DNA of 64,000 nucleotides from Liquidambar formosana. Its lineage: Eukaryota; Streptophyta; Magnoliopsida; Saxifragales; Altingiaceae. Shown in pieces: positions 12,451 to 24,519 of this stretch. Position numbers and translations under genes: made by a program. The stretch is taken from contig CM077828.1 of assembly GCA_039720395.1 (NCBI GenBank), positions 25,152,717-25,216,716 on the forward strand. The letters are read 5' to 3'. The notes beneath the pieces were generated by a model, which did not search any database, was not told the DNA's origin, and saw only the letters and a list, made by a program, of their open reading frames with translations. Every line of letters starts with the position of its first letter. The stretch's first letter is position 1.

Positions 12451-14526
12451 ATGGCGGGTGGAAGAGTATATGGCGGTGGCGGTGGCGGTGGCAGTGGTAG
12501 TGGCAGTGGAAGTGGCGTTGGCGTTGGCGTTGGCGGCGGTGGTGGTAGTGGTTCGAATTTCACAGTTTTGCTTCAGAACAAAAGGGTCCCTTCGTATTCT
12601 TCTGAGCCTCTTGATGCTTTATTCCTTTCTGGGTCGTCTTCTTCTTTCCTCGGTAACCCCCCCTCCTCTCTCTCTCTCTCTCTCTCTACCTGTGACGGTT
12701 GATGGTTAATTTGTAAGTGTTTATTACTTTTCCTATGGATCCGTCGTTTCAGTTGCGTTTATGATAATTATTGAATTTGGATTTTTTTTTTATATATCAT
12801 GAGAAATAATTTTTTTGGCAGGATATCTTAATTTGTATTTACTGATAGAATTTCGCACTTAATTTTGGAATTATAGTTATGGTTCTGTTTGTTTTGAAGG
12901 AATATGTTTCCAGGGAAAATTTTTCTCAAGAAAAAAAAAAAGTACTAACTATGAGTGAAATCAAATATATATATATATAAAAAATGAATTTTCGTTAATA
13001 TTTTTAATAAAATATTCAACATGAGTGGAACCTTAAATCTCCATTTGTATCTCGGAAAAAACGAAGGAAAGGAAAATTCTATAGAAATTGCCTAGAAATG
13101 GATTCCTATCTAAAGCACTTAATTTTTCTCCCCTCTTTCCTTTCCCTCAAAATTTACGAGATCCAAACAGAGTCTGAAGAAAAATTTTCCCCATGGGTAA
13201 TTTTTCTGGCCTATGCATGTTTTGATTTGTCGTTATAATGTTATACCTTGTAATGTGCAGCCTATAGATTAATTTTTCGGTAATTTTATTGCATATGGTA
13301 TCTGGAATTAAGCTTGGTAGTGAAATAGATCGTTTGGTTATTATAGATGCTTCTGATGATTCAGTTCTTGATTTCCATAAAGCAATTAATGTGGGTAACA
13401 ACATGAGTCAAATTCACCATATGTGGGGTTTTGGGCAACCCATTTGTGTGTCTATCCAAATTGTGAAAATGAAGCTGCGTATAGTTTTGCGAATTCTAGA
13501 ATTGGGTTATGACTTATGATTAACTTATGCACTTATTTTTGGTGATTTATTAGTAGATGGTGTTATAATGTCTATGGTGTTACTGATTCAGGTTCAAGCT
13601 CCATGGTTAGCTTTGAAGATATTCGCGGAGGAAACAGATCGGATAGGTCGTTCTTCCACTCGTTTGATCAAGACGAAAATGGAGACGATGACTTAGATGA
13701 GTATTTTCGTCAACCGGAGAAAAAGAGGCGGCTTACTACTGATCAGGTCCAGTTTCTCGAGAGGAGTTTTGAGGTGGAGAACAAGCTTGAACCAGAGAGG
13801 AAAATCCAGCTTGCAAAGGATCTTGGCTTGCAGCCTCGGCAGGTTGCAATATGGTTTCAAAACCGCCGGGCACGGTGGAAGACAAAACAGCTGGAGAAGG
13901 ATTATGAGACTTTGCAAGCTGGTTATAACAGCCTCAAGGCTGATTGCGACAACCTCTTTAAGGAGAAGGAGAAGCTAAAAGCTGAGGTAATCATTCATTA
14001 TGCCCATTTTAGAATCACTGCCTTACATGTTTTTGTAAAGCTTTGAACATTGATCCGTAATGCTTGAAATTTTTCTCAGGTTCTTCTTCTCACAGACAAA
14101 CTACTCCTCAAAGAGAAAGAGATGGCAAACTCAGAGCTGTCCAATACCCATGAACTATCTCAAGAACCACCGCAAAACCCTATTGCTGATCCGGTTTCTG
14201 AGGGTGAAGAATCGAAAGTCTCAATTGTGGCCTGTAAACATGAAGATCTTAGTTCAGCCAAAAGTGATGTGGTTGATTCAGACAGTCCACATAACACTGA
14301 TGGGGGCCACTCTTCTCTTTTAGAGCATGATGATTCTTCTTATGTTTTTGAACCAGAACAGTCAGATGTATCACAAGATGAAGGGGATAACTTGAGCAAG
14401 AGCCTATTGCATCCATCATACGTCTTTCCAAAGCTCGAAGATGCTGCCTATCCTGACCCGCCCACAAATTCTTGTAACTTTGGATTCCCGGCTGAAGATA
14501 ACGCCATTTGGTTCTGGTCTTACTGA
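12451..14526 (+). CDS. HAT5: HD-Zip class I transcription factor, ATHB-1/HAT5-like (3 coding exons)
   Basis: The coding exons are 12451-12652, 13592-13986 and 14080-14526. Both introns are GT-AG and the joined frame encodes 347 residues. The N-terminus (residues about 5-34) is a Gly/Ser/Val run built from GGT/GGC-type triplets. The homeodomain begins at [14 protein letters not shown] (about residue 111) and ends in [11 protein letters not shown] leucine zipper follows (QLEKDY, Leu heptads to about residue 210) and crosses the second intron. The acidic C-terminal half ends in NAIWFWSY, the aromatic end typical of this clade. HD-Zip I proteins bind the CAATNATTG pseudopalindrome as dimers in the nucleus; ATHB-1 relatives act in leaf and hypocotyl growth and stress responses. 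The PEKKRRLTT motif and acidic stretch before it favour ATHB-1 over the ATHB-13 group. It is the only plus-strand multi-exon gene in the window. Confidence 0.93.
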
Positions 14527-14618
14527 GCTATCTTTGGTATATATATATTTATATATCTTTCCCGTGTCATTTTCCTTCCTGTTGCCCAAGCATGATATAG
14601 TTGTAACTATGAATAAGC

Positions 14619-14624
14619 AATAAA
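14619..14624 (+). terminator. Polyadenylation signal of the HD-Zip gene
   Basis: AATAAA lies 93 bases after the stop codon, following a T-rich stretch. This is a canonical plant near-upstream element position; no transcript evidence is available. Confidence 0.5.
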
Positions 14625-15261
14625 TCCGATCAATGGCACTCCCAATCCAGATGTGGTGGTGGGATTTTGTTGCAATTGGAAATAGTGGTTTTTGCCCATC
14701 TGTAATCTTGCTTTTGTTTGGGCTCTTTACAGTTCATTGGAACCCTTTCTTTTTTTTATTTTTTTTGTTCGGAATGTGAGTAAATAAAGTTCTTTTTGTT
14801 GCAGAAAGCTTGTCGAGAATGTTATTCATTCCATTGGTTCTAATATTCTTAGGGAGAAAGAGGATTAACATAAGGTCCTAAATTATTCCACAAAGATGCA
14901 TCAAGTGAATCGAAAAGCACTAGTATTAGCTGGATGGAATATATTTCATGATAAGCTGTTTGCTTCTGAAAATTGTGGGAATTAAAGTTTTATGCTAGGG
15001 ATATACCACAATCTGGTAGGGCACTTGTTGCCGCTGTTGCCATGTATAAGAATTGTGTAAAAACCCTGCTAACCTATATTCATAATATGAACTTGAAAGG
15101 GCTGTAAAAAATTTCAATGTTTCTTCTATCTGCAAAACTACATTTTGGATTTGTGAATGTGTCGATGATTCAATTATATGCAATTATTGAAATTTAAGTG
15201 TCTTTAATATTACCAAATCTAATTGGGATTTTCTTTTTATGAGGATGATAATGGAAGCATC

Positions 15262-15420
15262 CTACTAGCCTTGTGGCCTAGTGGGATCAGCTGTCTCTCC
15301 ATTTGGGGAGATGTGGATTCGTGTTCATCAAATTGCGTTGGCCCGTAAATGAGGGTTGATGGGGGGAATAGCCTGTGGTGTATAGGCTTAGGATGTCTTT
15401 CCCCCACCACAGAAAAAGGA
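15262..15420 (+). repeat. SINE-like repeat
   Basis: The 5' part GCCTTGTGGCCTAGTGGGAT resembles a pol III A box, and GTGGATTCGTGTTC about 45 bases on resembles a degenerate B box. An A-rich end follows CCACCACAG. The 5' motif recurs at 4950-5110 and 22732, consistent with a tRNA-derived SINE family. Boundaries are approximate. Confidence 0.4.
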
Positions 15421-15785
15421 TATTTGAAGTATCTATAGCCAATGTGTTTCCTTCATGTTTTGGATCGAATAAAGCTTTCGTTTTTGTTGGAAAAAATGAA
15501 AAATAAATAAGATTTTGGTGGTGTTATTTAAATTGTTGTTCATGATGGGGTGATTAAAGCTGTACATATTATGAGGTTAGAAGTGCGTTTGGATGTTATC
15601 AGAAACTAAAAAATTGCTTGCAAGCATTACCAACTGTTATTAAAGATTAAGACTTAAAAGAGTACTTTTAATAGCTATAAAATCAGCCTTGCAAATATAC
15701 AATATCCAAAATAATTGATCTGATTATCAAGGAAACGCCATGTGCGCATCTTTTTTATGTCCTAATCTTGTGATAAGAGCTTGTC

Positions 15786-15786
<1 letters not shown>

Positions 15787-15835
<49 letters not shown>

Positions 15836-15922
15836 ATAGGATGGTCGCAGTTGTTTAAGGCAAATGCAACTGTGGTTATCAATTCCCCCCCCCCCCCCCC
15901 CCCCCCCCCCCCTTTTTTTTTT
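15787..15922. repeat. (AG)n microsatellite and poly-C/poly-T tract
   Basis: An uninterrupted (AG)n run spans 15787-15833. A 28-base C run spans 15885-15912, followed immediately by T. Such tracts are prone to length error in assembly and polymorphism in the genome. Confidence 0.9.
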
Positions 15923-18915
15923 CTTTGGAGGTGGGGTATAAAAGAAAGTGAAATTGTTCTAAAAGCAATAAAATTTTTCTTTTTCCAAGTCTTGTAATTG
16001 GAAAACTGATGTTTTCTTAAACATAACTGTGACAATGAGGTGTGTCCAATTCATAAGTGGAGAAAGGAAAGATTAGAAATGTGAAGGTGAAAAGCACTAC
16101 CATTGAAAACAAGATGTGTAGACTCTGTAGTCTGTAATATTATGGTTTTTTTGACCAGAAACTGACTTATGAGGAAAGGCTTCCTAAAACTCGGAAAGAA
16201 AAAAAAAATTAATGTGCCATTCACATCATATGGTAAAGTATGCAATTGTTGTATCTTACAATCAGGGTCATACATATAGAATACCTTTATATGGAGAAAA
16301 ACTTATATGTAATAGGGATACGGCTAATCTAATATCACAAGTCAATGATAATAGAGTAAAATAGGATTGTTAGAATATTTTTTGATTCTATAATTTCATT
16401 TTGTTTCATTCCCATTAACTAGTGATAAGTGGCCGTGTCATAGTTACGTCTAAAAGACTCATTCCTCCATATGAGTTTCTCCTTGATACGAAAAAAAAAA
16501 AAAAAAAAAAAAATAGAGAATAGTGTAATTAATATGATAAAGTCAACAAAATCTCATCAGTTGTAGCTTTTGAGAATGAAATAATTATTAACAAAATACG
16601 ATGAAGTCAACAAAATCTCATTATCTGTAGAGGAGCAGTTGCAACCAGGCCAAAGTGGCATTGTTTAGGGTGAAATGTGCCCACCTAGTGGATAATTAAA
16701 GATCTATCACGTCAGCCACACTATTTATGGGGTCTCATTCAACACAAAAATGAATGGCAAACACATCCATATTGACTATGATGTTCATCACTTGGCAATA
16801 TTTGGAACCGAATTTCTTTGATAAAAGTCCATATTGGATCATAGTATTCCTTATGAGCTTATCACAATGAGTCTTAGAGGGTGGTCATACCATTTCACAC
16901 CCTAGTTTGAAAATTCAAGTGAACCCCTACTCCATATTTCAAAATTTTTAAATTATTTTCGTGTAATTTGGGTCTCTTTGGAGATATCCCATTATTTTCA
17001 TACTTATTATTTGACTATTATTAACATGTTTTATTTTTGCAAAATTATATATTAAACTCATTAGTTTTCTTTTTACATTGTGTCAAACTTAACAAGTATT
17101 TTCACGTTGGTGTTTTTCTTTTTGGATACAATTGGAGGGTTCAAACCTTTAACTTGTCATAATTCTTCTACCTTTTATCTCATCCTACTTCATTATTAGG
17201 GTAAGTGGATAGCGAGCTGAACTAATTAAATTTCATTTTTAAATTGTTATAAAGGCTCATCGACCTTGTATAGCCTAAGTAATATTTCTTCCTCTCTTAT
17301 AAGGGAAATAGGTTACAGATTCAAAACTCTCAATGTAGAAAGGATATTTATTTTAGGATAAATTGCAAAAAACTACCCTTAAGTTTGGGGTGCGTTTCAC
17401 TTTAGTACCTTCAAATTTAAAAAGCATAAATTTGGTACCCAAGATTTTTGTTGACTCAAAATCAGTAACAGCGTTAACGGTGGCTGTAAAATGACATTAT
17501 TACCCTTTATGCAAACGACTTTGTTTTGAAACTAATCCTATTTCATTCGATTGTTCGAACATGTCTTCTGTCTTTTCCCTTTTGTTCTCACTCCCCAACT
17601 CACTCACTCTCTCTCTATCTCTCTCTCTTCTTCTCTCTCTCTATCTATCAAAAACCCCATTCGACTCCATTATACAATCTCAATCTCGCTCTCAATATTG
17701 GTTTGAGATCTTCTGATATATATATATATATATGAGTTGGGAGAAAATATGATCGTTAGATAGTCATAGGGGTAAATTAGGATAGATCTGATGGAAGTGG
17801 GGGTAGAATAGGCCTTTTCTAACATAAAAAGGGCAAAAAGGGCATAAAACAACCAAATAAGGTCACGTGCACATCGTTTGACCTGTTTACCATTTGGTCA
17901 ACAGATGATTCATCATACTAGCTACTTGATTTACATGAGCCGATTATGAAAAATTTTAATCTATCTAATAGAATATCAAATTTGACCGGTTTTTGTGATT
18001 GATTTACATGAGCCAGTCAATGCTATCAAGAATTTTAATCTATCCAATAGAATATTAAATTTGATCAGCTTATGTGATTAAATTACATGATATTTTGTCA
18101 TGAATTTTTATATAGGAGACCCTTGAAAAAGAGTTAGGATTCGATGTTGAGTTGTTAAAACTCAATACCATGCTAAAATGATGGCATCTTTTAGATGACC
18201 AAGATTAAAAGACTTAAAAATTGCCATTAATATCATTTTAGTTATTTCAATAACACGTTTTTGATATTTCAATCTTTGTCTCATCGAAGGGTTGCCATCA
18301 TCTCACTAAATCTTAATTCTTTGAAAAGTCCTCTATGGAATAATATAAACCTTATCTTTACATTTTATGCATTAATTCTCAAAATTGAGAAAAGGCATCA
18401 AAGAAACTCTCCTGGCAACTTAACCCTCAAAAAAATAAAAAATAAAAAATACATAAAGAAGTAATAGGACACTTGGGTGGTGGGCCCCAGCCTTCCATTG
18501 ACCAGATAAACAAACAGTACAGATCATACATCACCACCCAAAAGCCGCCACGTAGCGTATGCATGTCAACATCGTGGTAGGGCCCAGTACAATTGGACTA
18601 TTGGAGATTCCCCCATGGTTGCTTGTTAAGACGCTGTCTTGATGGTGACGCATTGTTTGACGAGAGTAGCTTTCGTTCTATCACCGACATACACGTGGCT
18701 CGCATCTGTGAAACGTTCTTCAATGTGTATCTGAGATGGACGGTGGGAAATCTGGAAAGACACATCCTGTTTCGGGAGAAATAGACACTTGGCATCCTCT
18801 AACTGGCTGTAAGTAGCATGGCGTAAAGGGAGAGGAGGCCCTTGGCTCAGCGTAAACTATCTTTGAGATAACTTTCGGGTAGATCCAAGGATTTTGGTAA
18901 TCCTGTGTTAATCAT

Positions 18916-19005
18916 GACATTTTAGTGCTTAAGCCCTTGTTTGGTACAAAGTAAAAGTGGGACATTTTCGTGCTTAAGCCCTTGTTTGGTAGAAAGTAAA
19001 AGTGG
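18916..19005 (+). repeat. 45-bp tandem duplication
   Basis: Two adjacent 45-base units begin GACATTTT (18916 and 18961), share GTGCTTAAGCCCTTGTTTGG and end GTAAAAGTGG. They differ at only two or three bases, so the duplication is recent. Confidence 0.85.
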
Positions 19006-20057
19006 GAGGAAAGAAAGGTGAGGGAGGGAATGAAACATTTGACTAGTAAGGAAAAAGAGGAATGAGGGAAAAATGGAAAGGTAACCTTTTTTTCAAATCT
19101 ATGAAAATCTTTTCACCTAAGTGATAAACTAAAGGATAAATTGTAGAAAATTATCCCAAGTTTAGAATACGTTTCACATTTTTTGATGAATTTATATGGA
19201 GACCTTTGAAGAATCCTTCACCCAATGATACAAGCTTTAACATATAATTTATATGATAATTCTTAAAATTGGTAGAGAGCCTATCAATTCCCCGATGAAG
19301 AAACCCTCATGGAAACCTTACCTTTCTTTTTTATTTTTATTTTTTTAATAAATATAAATATATGTTTTTTTAATAAAGTTTGTTCTCTTGCAATAGAGGT
19401 ACAGATAAGCAAGTGATGGAGCGACGTAGGCAAGCCGGGCCCATGGGGGGAAGAGAACAGTGGTTGACGGTGACAGCACGCTTTTGTCCAAGTGTTTTGT
19501 GAATATGATATTACACGTGGACGGTTGGTACGGGTGGACCCACTGTACACGTGCCTATCACTTGCTAATGTCGTAGCTCCATCAGATGGTACGTTGCCGA
19601 ATGCTGACCCACCAAGATTTTTAACAAAAATGAAATAATAATAAAATAAATAAATTTTTATAGGGGTTTTCTCCCAAAATTTCCAGGTTGGGCCAAAACA
19701 TGTCGTGTACATTTCAAGTTCTAAAAAATGTTAGGAATAATTTTCACATATCTCTTTTATAAAAGTGTCCTCTAATCGGTCGTAATCATATTTCTCAACA
19801 ACTATACAGACAATTTGGTTTAAAATTATATCATGTAAGACTATCATAAAACATCTAATGAATCATTGACATAATAACTTAGTGTTATTTACCTCACTTG
19901 TTAAGTGAGTGATCTCGAATTTAAATTTATAAAAAAACATTGATTACGATTTTTTGATATTAAGAAGAGTTAAAAGACACTGTTAATATCTATTTAATTA
20001 TATGCATACTCTGAATTTTTTTTTCAATATCTATGACACACCTAACAATGGGATTTG

Positions 20058-20279
20058 CCTAAGGATTTGGATTTGGTGCAATTAACTACTTTTACTACAT
20101 GGTGCAGTAACATAGGATCGATGACACATGAACAAGGAGGAGAAATGGAGGACTGTTAGGCGTTGGACGTCAAATGCATTTCTCGAATTTTAACCCTCTA
20201 TTTCTCTTCTTTGTCACGTGTCATCGATCCTACGTTTACTGCACCATACAATAATTGCACCAAATCCAAATCCCCTAGC
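20058..20279. mobile_element. MITE with long terminal inverted repeats
   Basis: The left arm contains GGATTTGGATTTGGTGCAAT, GGTGCAGTAA and TAGGATCGATGACAC. The right arm carries the same blocks in inverted order up to about 20279. Arms of roughly 90-100 bases meet in a short centre, giving a foldback element of about 220 bp without coding capacity. Superfamily and target duplication are not determined. Confidence 0.75.
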
Positions 20280-21577
20280 AATGGTGATTATTTTTGTGCT
20301 TTCAATAGTATTTTTGGGCATCATAAGCTTCTAATCAACATTTTTGTTTTTGGGGGTACACACACTCCCCAACATTAAACACTAATAATAATAGATTGCA
20401 ATAGACTCTTCCATCAACCCCAGGGAAATCTCACAAATTGTTGAATCAAATTGATCATTGTTATTCATTGATGTTACAAAGTTATCATTAATTTTATTTT
20501 TCCTTCTTAAAATTCTTGATAAGGGAAATAGCTAGTTTGCTTGTCGATGAAGTGTTTCTATCAGAGACCAGCAATCAAGTCTGGGCTTGCCTTACAGTTT
20601 TTTTTTTTTAATTCAAATTTGAGTTCTATCTGCTAAGCCCAAATCAGTATACTGCAATACATTGATAGCTGATTAGATACTTGCGTGAAGTTGCTAATTG
20701 TGCTCAATTCGACCAAATTCCTGAACTGACTTTGTAAAGAAGATCGTTCGGATTGTTTTAAGTACTTTTGGCCTGGTAATCTAGCAGAGTTTCATGTTGA
20801 GCGTGGCAGAAGTTTCAGCCAAAAAAAAAAAAAAAAAAAGAAGTGAATTGTGATGAATCTGGACAACTTTATCACATTGTGCTTTAGTTAACAATGATTT
20901 CTATAGAAATTTTTCGACTGTATCAGTTTGGCACGAATGCACCTTGATAGCTTGATGGCAAAGGGATTGAAGATCAAATGAGTTGCTTCACAATCATTTA
21001 GGTGGGCTAGAGGGTAACTCACTTTTCCTTATTTTCTGTTCTCACTATGTTCAAAGGACTCAGATACGGGACTTGGTGTTTGGCATGGAATCCCAATGTC
21101 CGACACAGCAAAATACACAAAATCAGCGTTCAATGTAGATGCTATAAGTGTCTAACATGGAAAATATGGCTACACCAAGAAACTCCCGTTTTCTTCGTTT
21201 CATCCACCATTGCAGAGATCAAGTCATATGTATGCAACTGCCCCTTGTAGAGGCTCAATTCATTTCTTTGGCTTCTGCAATCTTCATTTTCTTCCTCCCC
21301 TTTAGGGAGCACTCCTGAATAATCTCATCCTAACATTCTGAACCACGAAATTGTGATCATTACACAACGATATAGAATTAAATTGTCATGTTGGGGACTG
21401 CATAAGCCTTCATTTTCATCGGTATTTAACATCCTTTCAATGAAGAAGTTGAAATGTATGTTTGGTGAAAAGAAATCGAGCAGACTAGGTTCTCCATCAT
21501 CTTTCAACAAGCTATCCAAAATAAGTACTGGAATGCCTGCACGCACCCTTATTCCGTCTAATGTCTGTGTCCATAGA

Positions 21578-23980
21578 TCAAAATTTGAACTTGTCCTTCA
21601 AGTAACATACCATCTCTTGCTGCAACAATTGAAGAATGAGATCGAGATGACTCAACCACGAAATTTCTTAAGGTTATTAATCTAATCACATAATCTAGAA
21701 CTTCAAAAACTTAATTGCAATTGAAATTATAAGTTGTTCCAAACTATTTGCCACAGAAGTAAACATAATGCCCCGTTTGGTTGCTGAGATGACATAGATG
21801 AAGAAATAAAATTTTGGACTTGTACAACAATATGGTTTTCTATTGTTATTATTATTTTTAATTTAAACTTTCCTATGTCTCCTTGGCAATCAAGTGGAGC
21901 ATCAGAAGTGGGGACGAGAAAGAACTTACAATTAGGCAAATAAGAATGCATCCAGTAGCTCCAGGGAAAAAAGCATACCAAAAATTCAAGTGATGCAACT
22001 TAGCTCCATCGATGAACAATATTGGCAAGCTTGCAGCTATTAATAGAATTACACAACTCGTAGTTTAGTACCAGAATTATAGATAAGCAAAGGAACTAGC
22101 AATAAACAAATGAATTAGCGAGAAAACCATGAAGGGGTATTACCTGGTGGATGTGTGGAACGTGTGTAGATCATGAAAGCTATGGATGCAGCAAGGCCAG
22201 CACTCCGAGCAAGCCAACCTGGCCCAAAAATCGTTAATGCCAGAACACCTATGGCTGCACAACTGATTTGAGACATGAACACATTGTACTTCTGCAAAAT
22301 CACAGAAGGGAATGTGAGTTCAATTGTAACTTCCTCCTGAATTAATCTTGGCTTGGAATGGCTAAACATAGATTGTCACTAAATGTGTTGCACAATTGTC
22401 ATCTGAAACAACATTGATTACACTCAACTTGGATACACATTCTGGCCCAATAGATGTAGGAAAATGCTTATCTTCCCGTCAAAATTTCGCAACTCCTATC
22501 CTACCCTCTCACATGGAGTGGACTCATATGGGTCCCACATGAATGTAGCTCCCACCTCACGTGAGTTGATGGGAAGGGAGATGGAAAATTTTGATGGAAA
22601 GTATAGCACTGCTCACAGATACAAGTTTTACAGCTTTTGGTATTAGGCAAAAGTAGATATGGGATTTGGACCATATGGTCTAACAATACACAATTAAAGT
22701 ACCATAATGTTTGCAATGCAACATGGAAACTATACCGGCCCTGGTGGCCTAGTGCTCTTATGTGGAGTTCTTGGGTTTGAGTCTTTGAACCTTGGGATAG
22801 GATGTCCATGGGAAAGGGGTTGGGCTGCCATTTCCTGGTCTCCCTCTCTTCAAGGACCCAAAAAAGGAAAAAAGAAAAACATGGATTTATGGTGTTTGGC
22901 ATTCGGGAAATATATAACATGGGACACCACTTCCAGAAAATAGGATGTATATATGGCACCTCTTATTCATCCCATATCATGGCAAAATTGCAAAAGCTAA
23001 ATAGTATAAGATGCCCACATTATAATCATATGTGATTCACCCCTCATTCATCTACTTCTTTCATAATTTCACTTTCCATTGAAATAAAGGGTGGGGCATA
23101 CATGTGTGTGTAGGAAAAGAGAGTGAGAGGGAGAGGGGGCATCCCTCGGCTCGATCATCCGACTCGCTCCAACAGATAGGCATGGTTCTGTACGATTTCA
23201 AAGAAGTGGTACACCAGGGCGGTAAGAATGACACCTTTTTTTTTTGTAGGAAAGATGCAAAATTTAATTAGGTTGAACTCAAACATGTAAAATTTTGCAG
23301 AGAGATAGAGAGAGTACCCGAGCAGCAGGGGAGGAGGGAGCAGCGAAGAGGACGGCGGAAACAGCCCCTAAGGGAGCAATTGTCATTGAAATCCCTTTTG
23401 GTGCCAGCATTTGGTCTATCTTCCCCAATATTGCCATTACCACAAAAGCCCCTGCTTCATTTTTTCAGTATTAAATCAACTACAATTTCGATATTGTGTC
23501 AATATTTGGCTAAGCTAGGCTACATATAACTCTGCCCATTTACATTGATTCTGCAAATATATCTAGGCTCCATTTGTTTCGATGGAAAATGAAATCAGCT
23601 ACGCTATCAAAGAAATTTCATCTTCGTAAAAGAAAAATACTCATTGACCCATCTCTCTGTGTCTAACCTGCGGAAGGCCAAAGGACGTCGCTGAGAGAAG
23701 GAGCAGCAGAACCCTTCTCAGGTTTCCAAGCATCCCAGAGTGGTGCAGCCACATTGCTGGATGCTACGATCCCAAATTCTTTTCTTCTTCGTCTAACTAA
23801 TCTTCCATCGATAGAATTGAAACCAAGAGGTCTCTCCGCGACAATTCCCCTGTTTTCATTGATGTGACTCTGTAATAGAAGAGAAATCGAGGAGGTAAAT
23901 CCACGCAGTGATGTCGATAATGGTGATGGTGGCACCATAATAGTGTTATGATGATGATGATAAGGAGCCTGGAGCTGCAT
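21578..23980 (-). CDS. HPP-family plastid membrane protein, nitrite-transporter type (5 exons)
   Basis: The exons, in transcription order, are 23980-23668, 23451-23318, 22291-22144, 22036-21930 and 21619-21578. All introns are GT-AG, and the phases join to a 247-residue protein. Residues 1 to about 70 are Ser/Arg-rich with few acidic residues, like a chloroplast transit peptide. The mature part has several hydrophobic segments: AFVVMAILGKID, IAPLGAVSAVLFAAP, ISCAAIGVLALTIFGPGW and FWYAFFPGATGCILICLI. The family signature THPPAASLPILFIDGA spans the exon 3/exon 4 junction, and the short last exon encodes QEMVCYLKDKFKF. Arabidopsis HPP proteins (At5g62720, At3g47980) are chloroplast-envelope proteins with reported nitrite transport activity. 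The start is the first ATG of the frame; a second Met at residue 15 is possible. The large intron 2 contains a SINE-like repeat. Confidence 0.93.
22725..22880 (+). repeat. SINE-like repeat in intron 2 of the HPP gene
   Basis: CCGGCCCTGGTGGCCTAGTG (A-box-like) is followed by TTGGGTTTGAGTC (B-box-like) at tRNA-like spacing, and the unit ends in an A-rich tail (about 22858-22880). It is inserted antisense to the HPP gene. Relatives are at 15262 and 4950. Confidence 0.5.
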
Positions 23981-24519
23981 GCCTAATTCTCAGCTCCTAC
24001 ACCCACCCCTTCTCTCTTCTTCTTGCTCCGAATGTAAACGATCTCAACTTCGAGAGACAGAGAGAGAGTTGACCGTTACGACTAAAGAAGCAGGAGTGAG
24101 GTTGTGAGGGTGGGCTTTTGGAAACGTCGAAAGGGCGTTGGATAAAGGGGCACCCAACTCGCACCGCCTCCACTAGTTTTGTTTGAAAATCCAGCCATCA
24201 TGAGAACGTCCCTATGAGCTCTTTATTTTTGGTTTTTTTTGGGCCATGAAATCGTATGTACGCCCTATATTATTAAGAAAATGCTACTCAAACAAAATTT
24301 CTTATACATGAATTCACATTATAGCTGAGGTAATGCTGCATTGCTACATGATTTATTATCTTTTTTAATGAATCAGCATCATATCATGAGTCATGTGAGA
24401 ATTAGTGCATAAGCATTGCATGTGCTCCTTTGGTAATAGATCTAATGAAAGTTGTACGAAGATAAAATTTGACTGTGGAAATGTAGTGAATGGATGGAGC
24501 TCATTCACTGATCGAATGA
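23981..24519. other. Upstream region of the HPP gene
   Basis: The sequence immediately upstream of the HPP start (higher coordinates) has CT/GA-rich leader-like sequence (about 24000-24070). No other gene or clear TATA box is seen. Confidence 0.4.

Larger units (their letters stand above)
14627..21577. other. Intergenic region between the HD-Zip and HPP genes
   Basis: No gene is supported. The region holds a SINE-like repeat (15262-15420), a (GA)n microsatellite with a nearby poly-C/T tract (15787-15922), an A-run (16492-16513), a terminal-repeat-like sequence near 17354 with a relative near 19136, a 45-bp tandem duplication (18916-19005) and a MITE (20058-20279). Confidence 0.5.

Noticed and set aside
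15727..16035. Frames over the (AG)n and poly-C tracts
   Set aside because: Simple-sequence translation only; no domain and no conserved context.
21727..21981. Minus-strand frame beginning MVCFFPWSYWMHS as a separate small protein
   Set aside because: It is the wrong frame of HPP exon 4. The correct frame reads FWYAFFPGATGCILICLI and splices in phase.
22464..23035. Open frames in both strands within HPP intron 2
   Set aside because: They fall inside an intron fixed by exact exon phases on both sides and overlap a SINE-like repeat.
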